This document shows positions 8,130 through 21,254 of a stretch of DNA of 58,245 nt, one piece after another (positions within the stretch are counted from its first letter, which is position 1; the number at the start of each line of letters is the position of its first letter). The translations under genes were made by a program, and so were the position numbers. Location: contig NZ_FOFJ01000026.1 in NCBI RefSeq assembly GCF_900110885.1, positions 1-58,245 on the forward strand, written 5' to 3'. A model generated the notes under the pieces. It did no database searches. It was not told the origin of the DNA and was given only the letters and a program-made list of their open reading frames with translations. This stretch comes from Azotobacter beijerinckii (GTDB lineage: Bacteria; Pseudomonadota; Gammaproteobacteria; Pseudomonadales; Pseudomonadaceae).

Positions 8130-8716
8130 GGCTGCGGATGCACCTGGCGGAAGGTCAGATTCAGGCGCGGCGCGCAGGGCCTGCGCGTCTTCGCCACTTG
8201 GTGCTGCCAATCATGCTGCGTTGCGCCGGCCATGACCAGCAGGGAACCGTGCTCGAGGAACAGCGAATGGGCGATGCGGCTCTGCCCGACTCGGCGCAGG
8301 TCGAAGCGCCGCGTGCCGCCCAGGCTGAGCGAGGCGATCAGCGGATTGCGTCCCAGCTCGGCCTCGTCGTCGCTGTGCCAGCCCATGGAGTCCCGACCGT
8401 CGCGGTAATGGTTGAGCAGCACGCCATTCAGCGGCTGGCCGACGAACGCCTCGACGGCCGCACGGATCTCCGCCAGCAGCGGCGTCCAGGGCAGCGGCCG
8501 GTGGCTCAGCCCGGAATAGCGATAACGGGCACCGGCATCGCCGTACCAGGCGACCTGCCGCGGCACCGGGTAAAGGCGCCCGTACAACCGCACCTGCGGC
8601 TGCTCCCAGGGGGTTTCAGCCAGCAGCGCGGCCAGCCAGCGGTCCGCCGTGGCGCCGTCCACCCAGCCGGGCAAATGGCGCAGCAGATCGAGGGGATCGG
8701 CGTCGAACAGCGTCAT
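8126..8716 (-). CDS. AlkB-like 2-oxoglutarate/Fe(II)-dependent dioxygenase
   Basis: 196 residues from [15 protein letters not shown]. The double-stranded beta-helix core has [17 protein letters not shown], giving the iron ligands of the HxD motif, and the distal [13 protein letters not shown]...RLNLTFR, giving the second His and the two arginines that hold 2-oxoglutarate. The substrate lid [18 protein letters not shown] is also as in AlkB/ALKBH2-type demethylases. It probably repairs N-alkylated bases in DNA or RNA. The frame extends to 8779, but ATG 8716 fits the family better. It is divergent from rapA and translationally coupled to the small basic protein. Confidence 0.9.
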   Translation of the reverse strand: MTLFDADPLDLLRHLPGWVDGATADRWLAALLAETPWEQPQVRLYGRLYPVPRQVAWYGDAGARYRYSGLSHRPLPWTPLLAEIRAAVEAFVGQPLNGVLLNHYRDGRDSMGWHSDDEAELGRNPLIASLSLGGTRRFDLRRVGQSRIAHSLFLEHGSLLVMAGATQHDWQHQVAKTRRPCAPRLNLTFRQVHPQP

Positions 8717-8876
8717 GGCGCAGGGATCGGTAGAAACGGGAGGCCATCCTACACCGGCCGGCACGGGCAAGCCGACCATTGAAAGCTACGCTTTCCTATC
8801 AATGCGCCGGCAGTCGACGTCGATCTACCCAGGGCATTCCGTTACCATAGCCGGCCTTTTTACAGCGGAGACAGGC

Positions 8877-11726
8877 ATGGTGCAGCAATATCAACCGGGG
8901 CAGCGCTGGATCAGCGACAGCGAAGCGGAACTCGGACTCGGAACCATTCTCACCGCGGATGGCCGCTTGCTCACGGTGCTCTATCCTGCCACCGGCGAAA
9001 CCCGCCAGTACTCCCTGCGCAATGCTCCCCTGACCCGCGTTCGCTTCGCTCCGGGCGACGAGATCACCCACTTCGACGGCTGGAAGATGGTCGTCCGCGA
9101 GGTCGAGGACCAGGACGGCCTGCTCATCTACCATGGCCTCGACGGCCACAGCCAGGGCCGTACCCTGCCGGAAACCCAGCTCTCCAACTTCATCCAGTTC
9201 CGCCTGGCCAGCGACCGTCTGTTCGCCGGCCAGATCGACCCGCTGTCCTGGTTCGGCCTGCGCTACCACACCCTGGAGCACCGCAGCCGTCTGCTGCAAT
9301 CCTCGCTCTGGGGCCTGTCCGGCGCCCGCACCCAGCCGATCGCCCACCAGCTGCACATCGCCCGCGAGGTCGCCGACCGCGTCAATCCCCGCGTGCTGCT
9401 GGCCGACGAGGTGGGCCTGGGCAAGACCATCGAGGCCGGCCTGACGATCCACCGCCAGCTGCTCTCCGGCCGCGCCAGCCGGGTGCTGATCCTGGTCCCG
9501 GAGAACCTCCAGCACCAGTGGCTGGTGGAGATGCGCCGGCGCTTCAACCTGGAAGTGGCGCTGTACGACGCCGAACGCTTCGCCGCCAGCGACGCCGGCA
9601 ACCCCTTCGAGGACACCCAGCTGGCGCTGGTTGCCCTGGAATGGCTGACCCATGCCGAGCACGCCCAAGATGCGCTGTTCGCCGCCGGCTGGGACCTCTT
9701 GGTGGTCGACGAGGCGCACCACCTGGTCTGGCACCCCGAGCAGCCGAGCCCCGAATACGCGCTGGTCGAGCAGCTCGCCGAGGTGATCCCCGGCGTGCTG
9801 CTGCTCACCGCCACTCCCGAACAGCTCGGCCAGGAGAGCCACTTCGCGCGCCTGCGCCTGCTCGACCCCGACCGCTTCCACGACCTCGAGGCCTTCCGCG
9901 CCGAGAGCGCCAACTACCGCCCGGTGGCCGAGGCGGTGCAGGAGCTGCTCGACCAGGGCCGCCTCTCCGAGCGGGCCCACGAGGTCATCCACGGCTTTCT
10001 CGGCGCCGAGGGCGAGGCGCTGCTCGCCGCGGTCAGCGACGGCGACATCCAGGCCAGCGCGCGCCTGACCCGCGAGTTGCTCGACCGCCACGGTACCGGC
10101 CGGGTGCTGTTCCGCAACACCCGCGCCGCCGTGCAGGGCTTCCCCGAGCGCCAGCTGCACCCCTATCCGCTACCGAGCCCGGACGAATACCTGGAGCTGC
10201 CGGTCGGCGAGCATGCCGATCTGTATCCGGAGGTCAGCTTCCAGGCCCAGCAGGAGGACGCCAGCGAGGAGAACCGCTGGTGGCGCCTCGACCCCCGCGT
10301 CGAGTGGCTGATCGACACCCTGAAGATGCTCAAGAAGGTCAAGGTGCTGGTGATCTGCGCCCACGCCGAGACCGCGCAGGATCTGGAGGACGCCCTGCGG
10401 GTGCGCTCCGGCATCCCGGCCACGGTGTTCCACGAGGGCATGAGCATCCTCGAGCGCGACCGCGCGGCGGCCTACTTCGCCGACGAGGAGTTCGGCGCCC
10501 AGGTGCTGATCTGCTCGGAAATCGGCAGCGAGGGACGCAACTTCCAGTTCGCCCACCATCTGGTGATGTTCGACCTGCCGGCCCACCCGGACCTGCTCGA
10601 ACAGCGCATCGGCCGCCTCGACCGCATCGGCCAGAAGCACAGCATCCAGTTGCACGTGCCCTACCTGGAGAACAGCGCCCAGGAGCGGCTGTTCCAGTGG
10701 TACCACCAGGCGCTGAACGCCTTCCTCGCCACCTGCCCCACCGGCAACGCCCTGCACCACCAGTTCGGCCCGCGCCTGCTGCCGCTTCTGGAAGGCGGCG
10801 ACGACGGCGAGTGGCAGGACCTGCTGGATGCGGCTTGCGCCGAACGCGAACGCCTGGAAAGCGAGCTGCATGCCGGCCGCGACCGCCTGCTGGAACTCAA
10901 CTCCCGCGGCGGCGGCGAGGGCGATGCGCTGGTCGAGGACATCCACGAACAGGACGACCAGTACGCCCTGCCGATCTACATGGAAGAGCTGTTCAACGCC
11001 TTCGGCATCGACAGCGAGGACCATTCGGAGAACGCACTGATCCTGCGTCCCAGCGAGAAGATGCTCGACGCCAGCTTCCCGCTGGGCAGCGACGAGGCAG
11101 CGACCGTCACCTACGACCGCAACCAGGCCCTGGTCCGCGAGGACATGCAGTTCCTCACCTGGGAACATCCCATGGTGCAGGGCGGCATGGACCTGGTACT
11201 GGCCGGCTCGATGGGCAACACCGCGGTTGCGCTGATCAAGAACAAGGCGCTCAAGCCCGGCACCGTGCTGCTCGAACTGCTCTACGTCAGCGAGGTGGTG
11301 GCGCCGCGCGCCTTGCAGCTCGCCCGCTTCCTGCCGCCGCTGGCGCTGCGCTGCCTGCTCGACGCCAACGGCAACGACCTGGCACCGAAGGTCGCCTTCG
11401 ACACCCTCAACGACCAGCTGGAAAGCGTGCCGCGCGGCAGCGCCAACAAGTTCGTGCAGGCCCAGCGCGACATACTGGCCAAGCAGATCAACGCCGCCGA
11501 GGCCAAGGTCGCGCCGCGCCACGCCGAGCGCGTCGCCGAAGCCCGCCAGCGCCTCAAGGCCAGCCTCGACGAGGAGCTGGCCCGCCTGAGCGCGCTCCAG
11601 GCGGTCAACCCGAGCGTGCGCGACAGCGAACTGGAAGCCTTGCGCCAGCAGCGCGAGGACGGCCTGGCCATGCTCGACAAGGCCGCCCTGCGCCTGGAGG
11701 CGATTCGCGTGCTGGTGGCCGGCTGA
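8877..11726 (+). CDS. rapA: RNA polymerase-associated protein RapA (Swi2/Snf2 ATPase)
   Basis: 949 residues from [16 protein letters not shown], close to the E. coli length (968). Tudor-like N-terminal domains come first ([19 protein letters not shown]). The helicase core then has motif [16 protein letters not shown], motif Ia [11 protein letters not shown], motif II DEAHH, motif [13 protein letters not shown], motif [11 protein letters not shown] and motif [13 protein letters not shown]. The C-terminal domain ends in a long coiled-coil-like stretch. RapA binds core RNA polymerase and helps recycle it after transcription. The frame extends upstream to 8649 across the alkB-like gene; the ATG at 8877 is the family start. 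It is transcribed alone, divergent from the AlkB-like gene. Confidence 0.97.
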   Translation: MVQQYQPGQRWISDSEAELGLGTILTADGRLLTVLYPATGETRQYSLRNAPLTRVRFAPGDEITHFDGWKMVVREVEDQDGLLIYHGLDGHSQGRTLPETQLSNFIQFRLASDRLFAGQIDPLSWFGLRYHTLEHRSRLLQSSLWGLSGARTQPIAHQLHIAREVADRVNPRVLLADEVGLGKTIEAGLTIHRQLLSGRASRVLILVPENLQHQWLVEMRRRFNLEVALYDAERFAASDAGNPFEDTQLALVALEWLTHAEHAQDALFAAGWDLLVVDEAHHLVWHPEQPSPEYALVEQLAEVIPGVLLLTATPEQLGQESHFARLRLLDPDRFHDLEAFRAESANYRPVAEAVQELLDQGRLSERAHEVIHGFLGAEGEALLAAVSDGDIQASARLTRELLDRHGTGRVLFRNTRAAVQGFPERQLHPYPLPSPDEYLELPVGEHADLYPEVSFQAQQEDASEENRWWRLDPRVEWLIDTLKMLKKVKVLVICAHAETAQDLEDALRVRSGIPATVFHEGMSILERDRAAAYFADEEFGAQVLICSEIGSEGRNFQFAHHLVMFDLPAHPDLLEQRIGRLDRIGQKHSIQLHVPYLENSAQERLFQWYHQALNAFLATCPTGNALHHQFGPRLLPLLEGGDDGEWQDLLDAACAERERLESELHAGRDRLLELNSRGGGEGDALVEDIHEQDDQYALPIYMEELFNAFGIDSEDHSENALILRPSEKMLDASFPLGSDEAATVTYDRNQALVREDMQFLTWEHPMVQGGMDLVLAGSMGNTAVALIKNKALKPGTVLLELLYVSEVVAPRALQLARFLPPLALRCLLDANGNDLAPKVAFDTLNDQLESVPRGSANKFVQAQRDILAKQINAAEAKVAPRHAERVAEARQRLKASLDEELARLSALQAVNPSVRDSELEALRQQREDGLAMLDKAALRLEAIRVLVAG

Positions 11727-11966
11727 GGCTGCGCCCACCTGCATGGTCAGGGTGGGAAACGGCCACAGGCCTTTCCCACCCATGCGGTCGGGCCGAAAAA
11801 CATTGCGCCCGTTTTTCGCGGCCGACTCGGTAACGGTGGAAAAGCGCTATGCGCGTTTTCCACCCCATTCAGCTTGCATAGGGCGGGTGAAACCCGCCAG
11901 ACATGGTGCAGGATCACGCCCAGAGTCGGCGGGTTTCACCCGCCCTACGTCTTCACGAGAGAGCGC
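11727..11966. repeat. Cluster of three hairpins (REP-like elements) between rapA and ligA
   Basis: No gene is seen. Three inverted repeats lie in a row. 11750-11781 pairs GGGTGGGAAA with TTTCCCACCC and an inner GGCC/GGCC. 11835-11864 pairs GGTGGAAAA with TTTTCCACC around GCGC. 11879-11947 has two perfect 20-base arms (11879-11898 and 11928-11947) of the TAGGGCGGGTGAAACC type. They separate two convergent genes and can act as bidirectional terminators; the last two belong to sequence types that recur elsewhere in the window. Confidence 0.7.
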
Positions 11967-14399
<2,433 letters not shown>

Positions 14400-14421
14400 T
14401 CAGGGCCGCCGGCCCCCGGGC

Positions 14422-15282
14422 TCAGCGCTTGTGGGTCAGCTGCCGGCGTTCGAATTCGACGATTCGCTGCCGGTAATGCTCGATGGTCTGCGCGGTCATC
14501 ACACTGCGCTGGTCGTCCCTCAGCTCGCCGTTCAGCTCCTGGGCCAGCTTGCGGGCAGCGGCCACCATGAGGTCGAAGGCCTGCTTCGGATGGCGCGGGC
14601 CGGGCAGACCGAGGAAGAAGCTGACCGCCCGGGTGGTGAAATGGTCGATGTCGTCCAGGTCGAAGGTGCCGGGCTTGACGCCATTGGCCATGGAGAACAG
14701 CACCTCGCCGTTGCCGGCCAGGCTTTCGTGGCGATGGAAGATGTCCATCTCGCCGAAGCGCAGGCCGCTTTCGAGGATGCTCTGCAGCAGCGCCGGCCCC
14801 CTGAAGCCCACCTCCTCCCGCGACACCACGCGGATAACCAGCACCTCCTCGAGCGGCTGCTGTTCCCGCGGCTCGCTGCGCTCGACCTGTTCGGCCCTCC
14901 TCGGCTCGCTCTTCGGCTCGGCCCTGCGGGGCCTGGGTGCGGGCTCGGCGGCCAGGCGGACCGGCTCGTCGAGATCCAGCTCGAGATCGCCCGGCTCCAA
15001 CTCCTCGTCGAGGTGCCGCCGGTTCAGCCCACGGGCACTCAGCGAGGGCAGGTTTTCCTCGTCCGGCTCGAAGGAGGGCTCCCGCGAGAAATCGACCGAC
15101 CGGGGGGACCCCAGCAACTCGCTGTTTTCGCTGACGGCCTCGGGCGCTTCGGCAATGTTGCGCTCGAGCTTGAACTTGAGCTTGCCCTTGCTGCCACGCA
15201 TGCGCCGCCATCCATCGAACAGGATGCCGCCGATGACGACGATGCCAATGACGATCAGCCACTCACGCAGACCGATTTCCAT
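14422..15282 (-). CDS. zipA: Cell division protein ZipA
   Basis: 286 residues. The N-terminus is the typical single membrane anchor, [20 protein letters not shown], then the basic [16 protein letters not shown] charged, proline-containing linker rich in Glu and Arg follows (about residues 40-150), then the FtsZ-binding domain from [17 protein letters not shown] to REHY-like [16 protein letters not shown]. ZipA tethers FtsZ to the inner membrane at the division site. The frame runs on upstream to 15333, but only the ATG at 15282 puts the membrane anchor at the N-terminus. The smc-zipA-ligA order is conserved in pseudomonads. Confidence 0.96.
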   Translation of the reverse strand: MEIGLREWLIVIGIVVIGGILFDGWRRMRGSKGKLKFKLERNIAEAPEAVSENSELLGSPRSVDFSREPSFEPDEENLPSLSARGLNRRHLDEELEPGDLELDLDEPVRLAAEPAPRPRRAEPKSEPRRAEQVERSEPREQQPLEEVLVIRVVSREEVGFRGPALLQSILESGLRFGEMDIFHRHESLAGNGEVLFSMANGVKPGTFDLDDIDHFTTRAVSFFLGLPGPRHPKQAFDLMVAAARKLAQELNGELRDDQRSVMTAQTIEHYRQRIVEFERRQLTHKR

Positions 15283-15498
15283 GAAATCCACAACCCCTGA
15301 ACTGATTTGACAAAAAGGGCTTCCCATCCCCACACAAAAAAGGGCGTCCTACCCTCGTAAAAACGTGGCCACCGCGTGTTCCCGCAGTACATTCCACGCG
15401 TACCGAAAATTGCACATTAAGCTAGCACGCCCCATCCGCGGATTGTACCGCCGGGCGCCGTATTCCGGTGAGCGGGAAGATCCGGCAATACATTCGCC

Positions 15499-18400
15499 TC
15501 AGATGCCCGCCAGTGCCACCGCCTCCTCCACGTCCACCGCTACCAGGCGCGAACAGCCCGGCTCGTGCATGGTCACCCCCATCAGTTGGTCGGCCATCTC
15601 CATGGCGATCTTGTTGTGGGTGATATAGATGAACTGCACCTTTTCCGACATCTCCTTGACCAGCCTGGCGTAGCGGCCGACGTTGGCGTCGTCCAGCGGC
15701 GCGTCCACCTCGTCGAGCATGCAGAACGGTGCCGGATTGAGCTGGAAGATCGCAAATACCAGGGCCAGCGCGGTCAGCGCCTTCTCGCCGCCGGAAAGCA
15801 GATGGATGGTGCTGTTCTTCTTGCCCGGGGGGCGCGCCATGATGGCTACCCCGGTATCGAGTAGATCCTCGCCGGTAAGTTCCAGATAAGCCTGGCCGCC
15901 GCCGAAAACTTTCGGGAACAGCGCCTGCAGACCGGCGTTGATCTGCTCGAAGGTATCCTTGAAGCGGTTGCGGGTTTCCCGGTCGATCTTGCGGATCACG
16001 CTCTCCAGGGTTTCCAGGGCTTCCACCAGGTCGGCATTTTGCGCATCCAGATACTGCTTGCGCTCGGACTGCTGGCGGTATTCGTCGATGGCCGCCAGGT
16101 TGATCGCGCCGAGGCGCTGGATGCGCGCGGCGACGCGCTCCAGTTCCGCCTCCCAGTCCGCTTCGCACGCCTCGTCGGGGAGCGCGCCGAGCACCTCGTG
16201 GAGGGTATGGCCATCCTCCTGCAACAGGTCCTGCAGGGCCTTGCGCCGCACGCTGAGGGCCTGCCAGTCCAGACGCTGCTGTTCCAGCTGGCTGCGCAGC
16301 AGCTGGGCCTGCTGCTCGGCCTGGCTGCGGCGCTTCTCCACCTCGCGCAGCCCGCGCTCGGCGTCTTCCAGGGCCAGGCCGGCCTCGCGCAGCTCCTCCT
16401 CGACAGCCAGGCGCTGCTCGAGCAACTCCTCGAGCCTCATGCGCAGCTCCTCCAGCGGCGCCGCGCCCTCCTCCAGGTCCAGGCCGAGCTGTTCGCGGCG
16501 CTCCAGGGTCCGCTCGAACTGCCGCTCCAGTCGCTCCAGGGACTGCCGGGTGGAATCGCGCCTGGCCTGCAGCGAGCCGAGCCGCACGGCCAGTTGGTGG
16601 GCCTGGTCTTTGTATGAGCCGGCCTCCCGGCGCAGGCGCTCGAGGCCCCCACGCAGGGCGTCACGTCCGGCCAGCAGTTGCTCGCGGCGCTGGTTGTCCG
16701 CGGCCATGGTCTCCACAGCGTCCTGCAGTTGCAGGCGGCACTCGCCCAGCCGTTCGATCTCCAGGGCGCGCTGCTCGACCAGTTCGACAAGCTCCTCGTC
16801 GAAGCGGCGCCGGCGCAGCAACAACTGTTCGGCCCGCGCCTGGAGGGCCGCCAGCCGGGCCTTCAGCTCGCCCTGCTGGCGGGCCTCCGCCTGCAAACGC
16901 CGGCGTTGCCCCTCGCGGGTTTCCTCCTGCTGGCGTCGCGCCTCGTCCAGGGCGAACAGGCGCTCTTCCAGCTCGGCCAGGCGCGCCTCGAGCGTCTCGC
17001 GCTCGGCCTGCAGGCGCTCCAGCTCCTGGCCGCGGGCGAGCAGACCGGACTCGGCATCGCTGGCCCGATGCACCCGCAGGAAATGGCGGCCGACCCAGTA
17101 GCCGTCGCGGCCGATCAGGCTCTCGCCCTCCATCAGGGAGGGGCGCCGCTGCAGAGCCTCGGCGAGGCTTTCCACCACCAGCACCCGGCCCAGCCAGGGC
17201 GCCAGATCGGCACCGCCCTCGACCTTGTCGAGCAGGCTGCCGGCCAGGCGCGTAGCGTCCGGCGCCGGGCCGAGCAGGCGCAACTCGCCCTGGGCGAAGC
17301 CCGCCAGGTCGAGGCCGGCGAAGTCCTCCAGCAGCGGCGCCTGCAGATCGGCGCCGAGCACGGTTTCTACCGCCAGCTCCCAGCCCGGCGCTACCCGCAG
17401 CCCTTCGGCCAGCCGCGGGCGGTCCTCCAGGCGCTGCCCGCGCAGCCACTCGGCGACCCCCTGGCCGGGGTCCAGTGCTGCCTGCTGCAGAGCCTCCAGG
17501 GAAGCAATCCGCCCGTTCAGGCGCTGCAGTTCGCCCTGGACCTGCTGCTGCTCCTGATTCGCCTGCTGCAGTTCGCCGCGCAGCCGCTCCAGCGCTTCGC
17601 CCAAGGCCGCCTCGGCGGCGCTCAGGTCCTCCAGGGTCAGCTCGCCGAGGGCCAGTTGCTCGGCCAGCTCGGCGAGCTCGGCCTCCTCCGGATCGGCCGT
17701 CAGCCGGGCACGCTCCTCGTCGAGACGACGCTCGCGCTCGAGCAGGCGTTCGAGGCTCTGCTCCAGCTGCTGGATGTGCGCCTGCTGTACCTCGGCGCTG
17801 CGCCGCGCCTCCGACGAGTGCTGGTTGAAGCCGTCCCACTGCTCCTGCCAGGCGTGCATGGAGGACTCCGCCTCCGCCAGGCGGGCGGCGCTTTCCTCGG
17901 CGCCGGCCGCGGCGATTTCCCGCTCGGGCTCGAGCAGGGCCAGTTCCTCGTCGAGTTCGACCAGCAGGCCGCGGTCCTGGCCGAGGTGGGCCTCGATTTC
18001 CTCGCGGCTCTTCTCCGCCTCGCGCAGGTCGTCCTGCAACTGGCGCAAACGCTGCTGGCCGTGCTGGATGCTCTGCTCGACCCGGCCGATGTCGGCGCCC
18101 AGCGAATAAAAGCGCCCCTGCACCTGATGGAAGCGTTCGCCAAGTTCGTGGTGCCCGTCGCGCAGGCGCTCGATGCCAGCGTCGGCGTTGCGCTGCTCGG
18201 CGAGCAGCGCCTCGAGGGCGATCTCCTGGTCGCCGATGACCTGCTCGCGTTGGCCAACCTGCTCGTTCAGCGCCCGCCAACGCAGGGCGGCGAGCTGAGC
18301 CTTGAGACGGCGCTCCTCGGCCTTGCATTCCTGGTACTTCTCGGCGGCCTGGGCCTGGCGCTGCAGACGCTCGAGCTGGCGCTCCAGCTCCTCGCGCAGG

Positions 18401-18987
18401 TCGGAGAGGCGCGCCAGGTTCTCCTGGGTACGGCGGATGCGGCTCTCGGTCTCGCGGCGGCGCTCCTTGTACTTGGAAATGCCGGCGGCTTCCTCGATGA
18501 AGTTGCGCAGATCCTCGGGGCGAGCCTCGATCAGCCGGGAAATCATGCCCTGCTCGATGATCGAGTAGCTGCGGGGCCCCAGGCCGGTGCCGAGGAAGAT
18601 GTCGGTGATGTCGCGCCGGCGGCACTTGGTGCCGTTGAGGAAGTAGGTGTTCTGGCCGTCGCGGGTGACCCGGCGGCGGATGGAAATCTCGGCGTAGCTG
18701 GCGTACTCGCCGAGCAGGGTGTTGTCGGAGTTGTCGAAGATCAGCTCGATGGAGGCCTGGGTCACCGGCTTGCGCGTGTTGGAGCCGTTGAAGATGACGT
18801 CGGTCATCGACTCGCCGCGAAGATTCTTCGCCGAACTCTCGCCCATCACCCAGCGAACGGCGTCGATGATATTGGACTTTCCGCAACCGTTGGGGCCCAC
18901 CACCGCCGCCATGTTGCTCGGGAAGCTCACCGTGGTGGGATCGACGAAGGATTTGAAACCGGCCAGCTTGATGCACTTAAGACGCAT
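15499..18987 (-). CDS. smc: Chromosome segregation protein SMC
   Basis: 1162 residues, the expected length. The N-terminal head has MRLKCIKLAGFKSFVDPT and the Walker A VVGPNGCGKSN near residue 32. Two long coiled coils of Glu/Arg/Leu/Gln heptads (about 165-490 and 660-980) flank the hinge (about 500-640; PGWELAVETVLGADLQAPL, then LIGRDGYWVGRHFLRVHRA). The C-terminal head has the ABC signature LLSGGEKALTALALVFAI, Walker B FCMLDEVDAPLDDANV and the late FIYITHNKIAMEMA. SMC condenses and organises the chromosome with its kleisin partners. Those partners are not in this window. It heads the smc-zipA-ligA group. Confidence 0.98.
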   Translation of the reverse strand: MRLKCIKLAGFKSFVDPTTVSFPSNMAAVVGPNGCGKSNIIDAVRWVMGESSAKNLRGESMTDVIFNGSNTRKPVTQASIELIFDNSDNTLLGEYASYAEISIRRRVTRDGQNTYFLNGTKCRRRDITDIFLGTGLGPRSYSIIEQGMISRLIEARPEDLRNFIEEAAGISKYKERRRETESRIRRTQENLARLSDLREELERQLERLQRQAQAAEKYQECKAEERRLKAQLAALRWRALNEQVGQREQVIGDQEIALEALLAEQRNADAGIERLRDGHHELGERFHQVQGRFYSLGADIGRVEQSIQHGQQRLRQLQDDLREAEKSREEIEAHLGQDRGLLVELDEELALLEPEREIAAAGAEESAARLAEAESSMHAWQEQWDGFNQHSSEARRSAEVQQAHIQQLEQSLERLLERERRLDEERARLTADPEEAELAELAEQLALGELTLEDLSAAEAALGEALERLRGELQQANQEQQQVQGELQRLNGRIASLEALQQAALDPGQGVAEWLRGQRLEDRPRLAEGLRVAPGWELAVETVLGADLQAPLLEDFAGLDLAGFAQGELRLLGPAPDATRLAGSLLDKVEGGADLAPWLGRVLVVESLAEALQRRPSLMEGESLIGRDGYWVGRHFLRVHRASDAESGLLARGQELERLQAERETLEARLAELEERLFALDEARRQQEETREGQRRRLQAEARQQGELKARLAALQARAEQLLLRRRRFDEELVELVEQRALEIERLGECRLQLQDAVETMAADNQRREQLLAGRDALRGGLERLRREAGSYKDQAHQLAVRLGSLQARRDSTRQSLERLERQFERTLERREQLGLDLEEGAAPLEELRMRLEELLEQRLAVEEELREAGLALEDAERGLREVEKRRSQAEQQAQLLRSQLEQQRLDWQALSVRRKALQDLLQEDGHTLHEVLGALPDEACEADWEAELERVAARIQRLGAINLAAIDEYRQQSERKQYLDAQNADLVEALETLESVIRKIDRETRNRFKDTFEQINAGLQALFPKVFGGGQAYLELTGEDLLDTGVAIMARPPGKKNSTIHLLSGGEKALTALALVFAIFQLNPAPFCMLDEVDAPLDDANVGRYARLVKEMSEKVQFIYITHNKIAMEMADQLMGVTMHEPGCSRLVAVDVEEAVALAGI

Positions 18988-19199
18988 GGCGGGTCTCGGG
19001 CAGGCCGCGGCCGGCAGGGAGCATGAAGAGGGAGCGGTCGGGAGCCGGCGGGATCATGGCTGGAGTTGGGATTCGTCGGGTGCGTGCAGGGCGCGAAGTC
19101 TAGCACAGGGACCCGCCCGGACAGCGCCGGCGGATGCGACGAAGATCGCAGGAGGCTCCAGTCCGGTGCACGCGAGAAGCAGGCGTGCACTCGTTTCGC

Positions 19200-20195
19200 T
19201 CAACCGCCGGTCATGCTCATGAAGCGCACCACCTGCACCTGGGCATCGGCCTCGAAGTGATGGCGCTCGGGCTTGAGCTGCAGGGCGTCGATCAGGGCTT
19301 GGCGCAGCCGCGCGGAATCGCCGGGGTGGGCACGCATCAGGGTCTTCAGGTCGAGCGCGCCCTCGTGGCCGAGGCAGAGCACCAGCTTGCCCTCGGCGGT
19401 GACCCGCACGCGGTTGCAGGCGCCGCAGAAATTGTGGCTGTGCGGCGAGATGAAGCCGACCTGGGTCTGGCTGCCGACCACCTGCCAGTAGCGCGAGGGA
19501 CCGCCGCTGACATGGCTGCTGCGCACCAGCGTGAAACGCTCCTCGATGCGCTGGCGCACCTCGTCGCTGGAGCAGAGGGTTTCGCTGCGCTGGTGGCTGG
19601 AGATGCCGCCGAGCGGCATCTCCTCGATGAAGCTGATATCCAGGCCGCGCTCCACGGCGAACTCGACCAGATCGAGCACCTCGTCGTCGTTGCGGCCCTT
19701 CTGCACCACGCTGTTCAGCTTGATCCGCGAGAAGCCTGCGGCGCGGGCCGCGTCGATGCCGGCGAGGACCTGGTCGAGCTTGTCGCGGCGGGTGAAGGCA
19801 GCGAAGCGCTCGGACTGCAGCGAATCGAGGCTGATGTTCAGCCGCCGGAGTCCGGTCGCACGCAGATCGCCGGCCATGAACGGCAGCTGCGAACCGTTGG
19901 TGGTCATGGCCAGGTCTTCCAGCTCCGGGCGCGCGCCCAGGCGCTCGAGCAGGCTGAACAGGCCCTTGCGCACCAGCGGCTCGCCGCCGGTGATGCGGAT
20001 GCGCTTGACGCCCAGGCCGATGAAGGCGTCCGCCACGTCGTAGAGCTCCTCCAGGCTGAGGATCTGCTCGCGCGGGGCGAACACCATGTTCTCGCTCATG
20101 CAGTAGGTGCAGCGGAAATCGCAGCGGTCGGTCACCGACAGCCGCAGGTAGGTGATGCGGCGCCCGAAGGGATCGACCAGTTCGGCATTGGACAT
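19200..20195 (-). CDS. moaA: GTP 3',8-cyclase MoaA (molybdenum cofactor biosynthesis)
   Basis: 331 residues from MSNAELVDPFGRRITYLRLSVTD. The radical-SAM cluster motif CDFRCTYC lies near residue 26, the SAM-binding GGEP follows (RITGGEPLVRKG), and the C-terminal second [4Fe-4S] site is FCGACNRVRVTAEGKLVLCLG. The chain ends in the GG dipeptide (SMTGG) that MoaA needs for activity. It converts GTP to 3',8-cyclo-H2GTP, the first step of molybdopterin synthesis. The open frame goes on to 20393, but ATG 20195 gives the family N-terminus. It is monocistronic here, divergent from the K+ channel gene; moaC or moaE are not nearby. Confidence 0.96.
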   Translation of the reverse strand: MSNAELVDPFGRRITYLRLSVTDRCDFRCTYCMSENMVFAPREQILSLEELYDVADAFIGLGVKRIRITGGEPLVRKGLFSLLERLGARPELEDLAMTTNGSQLPFMAGDLRATGLRRLNISLDSLQSERFAAFTRRDKLDQVLAGIDAARAAGFSRIKLNSVVQKGRNDDEVLDLVEFAVERGLDISFIEEMPLGGISSHQRSETLCSSDEVRQRIEERFTLVRSSHVSGGPSRYWQVVGSQTQVGFISPHSHNFCGACNRVRVTAEGKLVLCLGHEGALDLKTLMRAHPGDSARLRQALIDALQLKPERHHFEADAQVQVVRFMSMTGG

Positions 20196-20385
20196 GGCGT
20201 AGTTCACTCTCGCCAGCCTGCAGGGTACCGCTCCGTGGGACCAGGCTGGATCGCTCGCGTCCTCGAGCCGGTTATGATCGCAGGTCACGGATGCCAAACA
20301 TCGGCGACCTTCTTCTCTATAGTGAAGCAGGATGCGCGCCAGCCGACCAGTTCGAGGCCCGGCGCCGCGAAGCGCAGGAGTGAGC

Positions 20386-21234
20386 ATGGGCAAGAAAAGC
20401 TGGCGCGAGCGCCTCTACCCCGTCGTCTTCTTCAGCGACACGCCGGCCGGCCGGCAGTTCGACATCGCGCTGCTGCTGGCCATCTTCGCCAGCCTGGTGG
20501 TGGTGATGCTCGACAGCGTGCCGGGCTACGACCGCTACGGCGAGCTGCTCTACGCTCTGGAATGGGGCTTCACGATGCTCTTCGCCGCCGAATACCTGCT
20601 GCGCATCGCCATCCACCCCAGACCGTCGCACTACATCTTCAGCTTCTACGGCGTCGTCGACCTGCTGGCCGTGCTGCCGGCCGTCCTCGCCCTGCTGCTT
20701 CCCGAGGCGCAGTACCTGCTGATCATCCGGGTCATGCGCATGCTGCGGGTGTTCCGCGTGCTGAAGCTCTTGCCCTACCTCAGCCAGGCGAATTTCCTGC
20801 TCGTCGCACTGCGCGGCAGCCGGCAGAAGATCATCGTCTTCCTGTTCAGCGTGACCACCCTGATGATCGTCTTCGGCACCCTGATGTATGTAATCGAAGG
20901 GTCGGAACATGGCTTCACCAGCATTCCCGCCAGCATCTACTGGGCGGTGGTGACCATGACCACGGTCGGCTATGGCGACATGACGCCGAAGACCCCGCTG
21001 GGCCAGGCCCTGGCGACCCTGGTGATGATCACCGGCTACTCGGTGATCGCCGTGCCCACCGGGATCTTCACCGCCGAACTGGCCAGCGCCATGCAGTCGG
21101 AACGCCTGCAGCGGATCTGCCCGACCTGCGAAAAGAGTGCCCACGAGCCCGATGCCGCCTACTGCAGCCGCTGCGGCAACGCGCTGTTTCCCCGGCACCC
21201 CGAATCCGCAGCCGGCGAAGCGCCGCGCGGCTGA
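20386..21234 (+). CDS. Voltage-gated-type K+ channel with C-terminal zinc ribbon
   Basis: 282 residues, start at ATG 20386 after AGGAG. Six transmembrane segments of the ion_trans type: S1 near residues 23-42, an arginine-rich S4 (RVMRMLRVFRVLKLL) near 118-132, and a pore loop with the K+ selectivity filter MTTVGYGD near 190. S6 is GQALATLVMITGYSVIAVPTGIF. After S6 a short cytoplasmic tail carries CPTC and CSRC pairs (CPTCEKS...YCSRCGN), a zinc ribbon. The channel core resembles Kv/KvAP proteins and probably carries K+ across the inner membrane in response to voltage; the ribbon may be a sensor or assembly domain. A TATAGT -10-like element lies in the divergent region with moaA. Confidence 0.88.
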   Translation: MGKKSWRERLYPVVFFSDTPAGRQFDIALLLAIFASLVVVMLDSVPGYDRYGELLYALEWGFTMLFAAEYLLRIAIHPRPSHYIFSFYGVVDLLAVLPAVLALLLPEAQYLLIIRVMRMLRVFRVLKLLPYLSQANFLLVALRGSRQKIIVFLFSVTTLMIVFGTLMYVIEGSEHGFTSIPASIYWAVVTMTTVGYGDMTPKTPLGQALATLVMITGYSVIAVPTGIFTAELASAMQSERLQRICPTCEKSAHEPDAAYCSRCGNALFPRHPESAAGEAPRG

Positions 21235-21254
21235 GGCCTACGCCACAGGCCGGG

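Noticed and set aside
16678..19026. 782-codon open frame on the plus strand opposite smc
   Set aside because: It is a GC-rich shadow of smc: rich in Leu, Gln, Ala and Arg without domains, while the minus strand encodes a complete SMC with all motifs.
20196..20385. Possible molybdenum-cofactor riboswitch upstream of moaA
   Set aside because: I looked for its conserved stems and could not identify them; the region shows only ordinary promoter-like elements.
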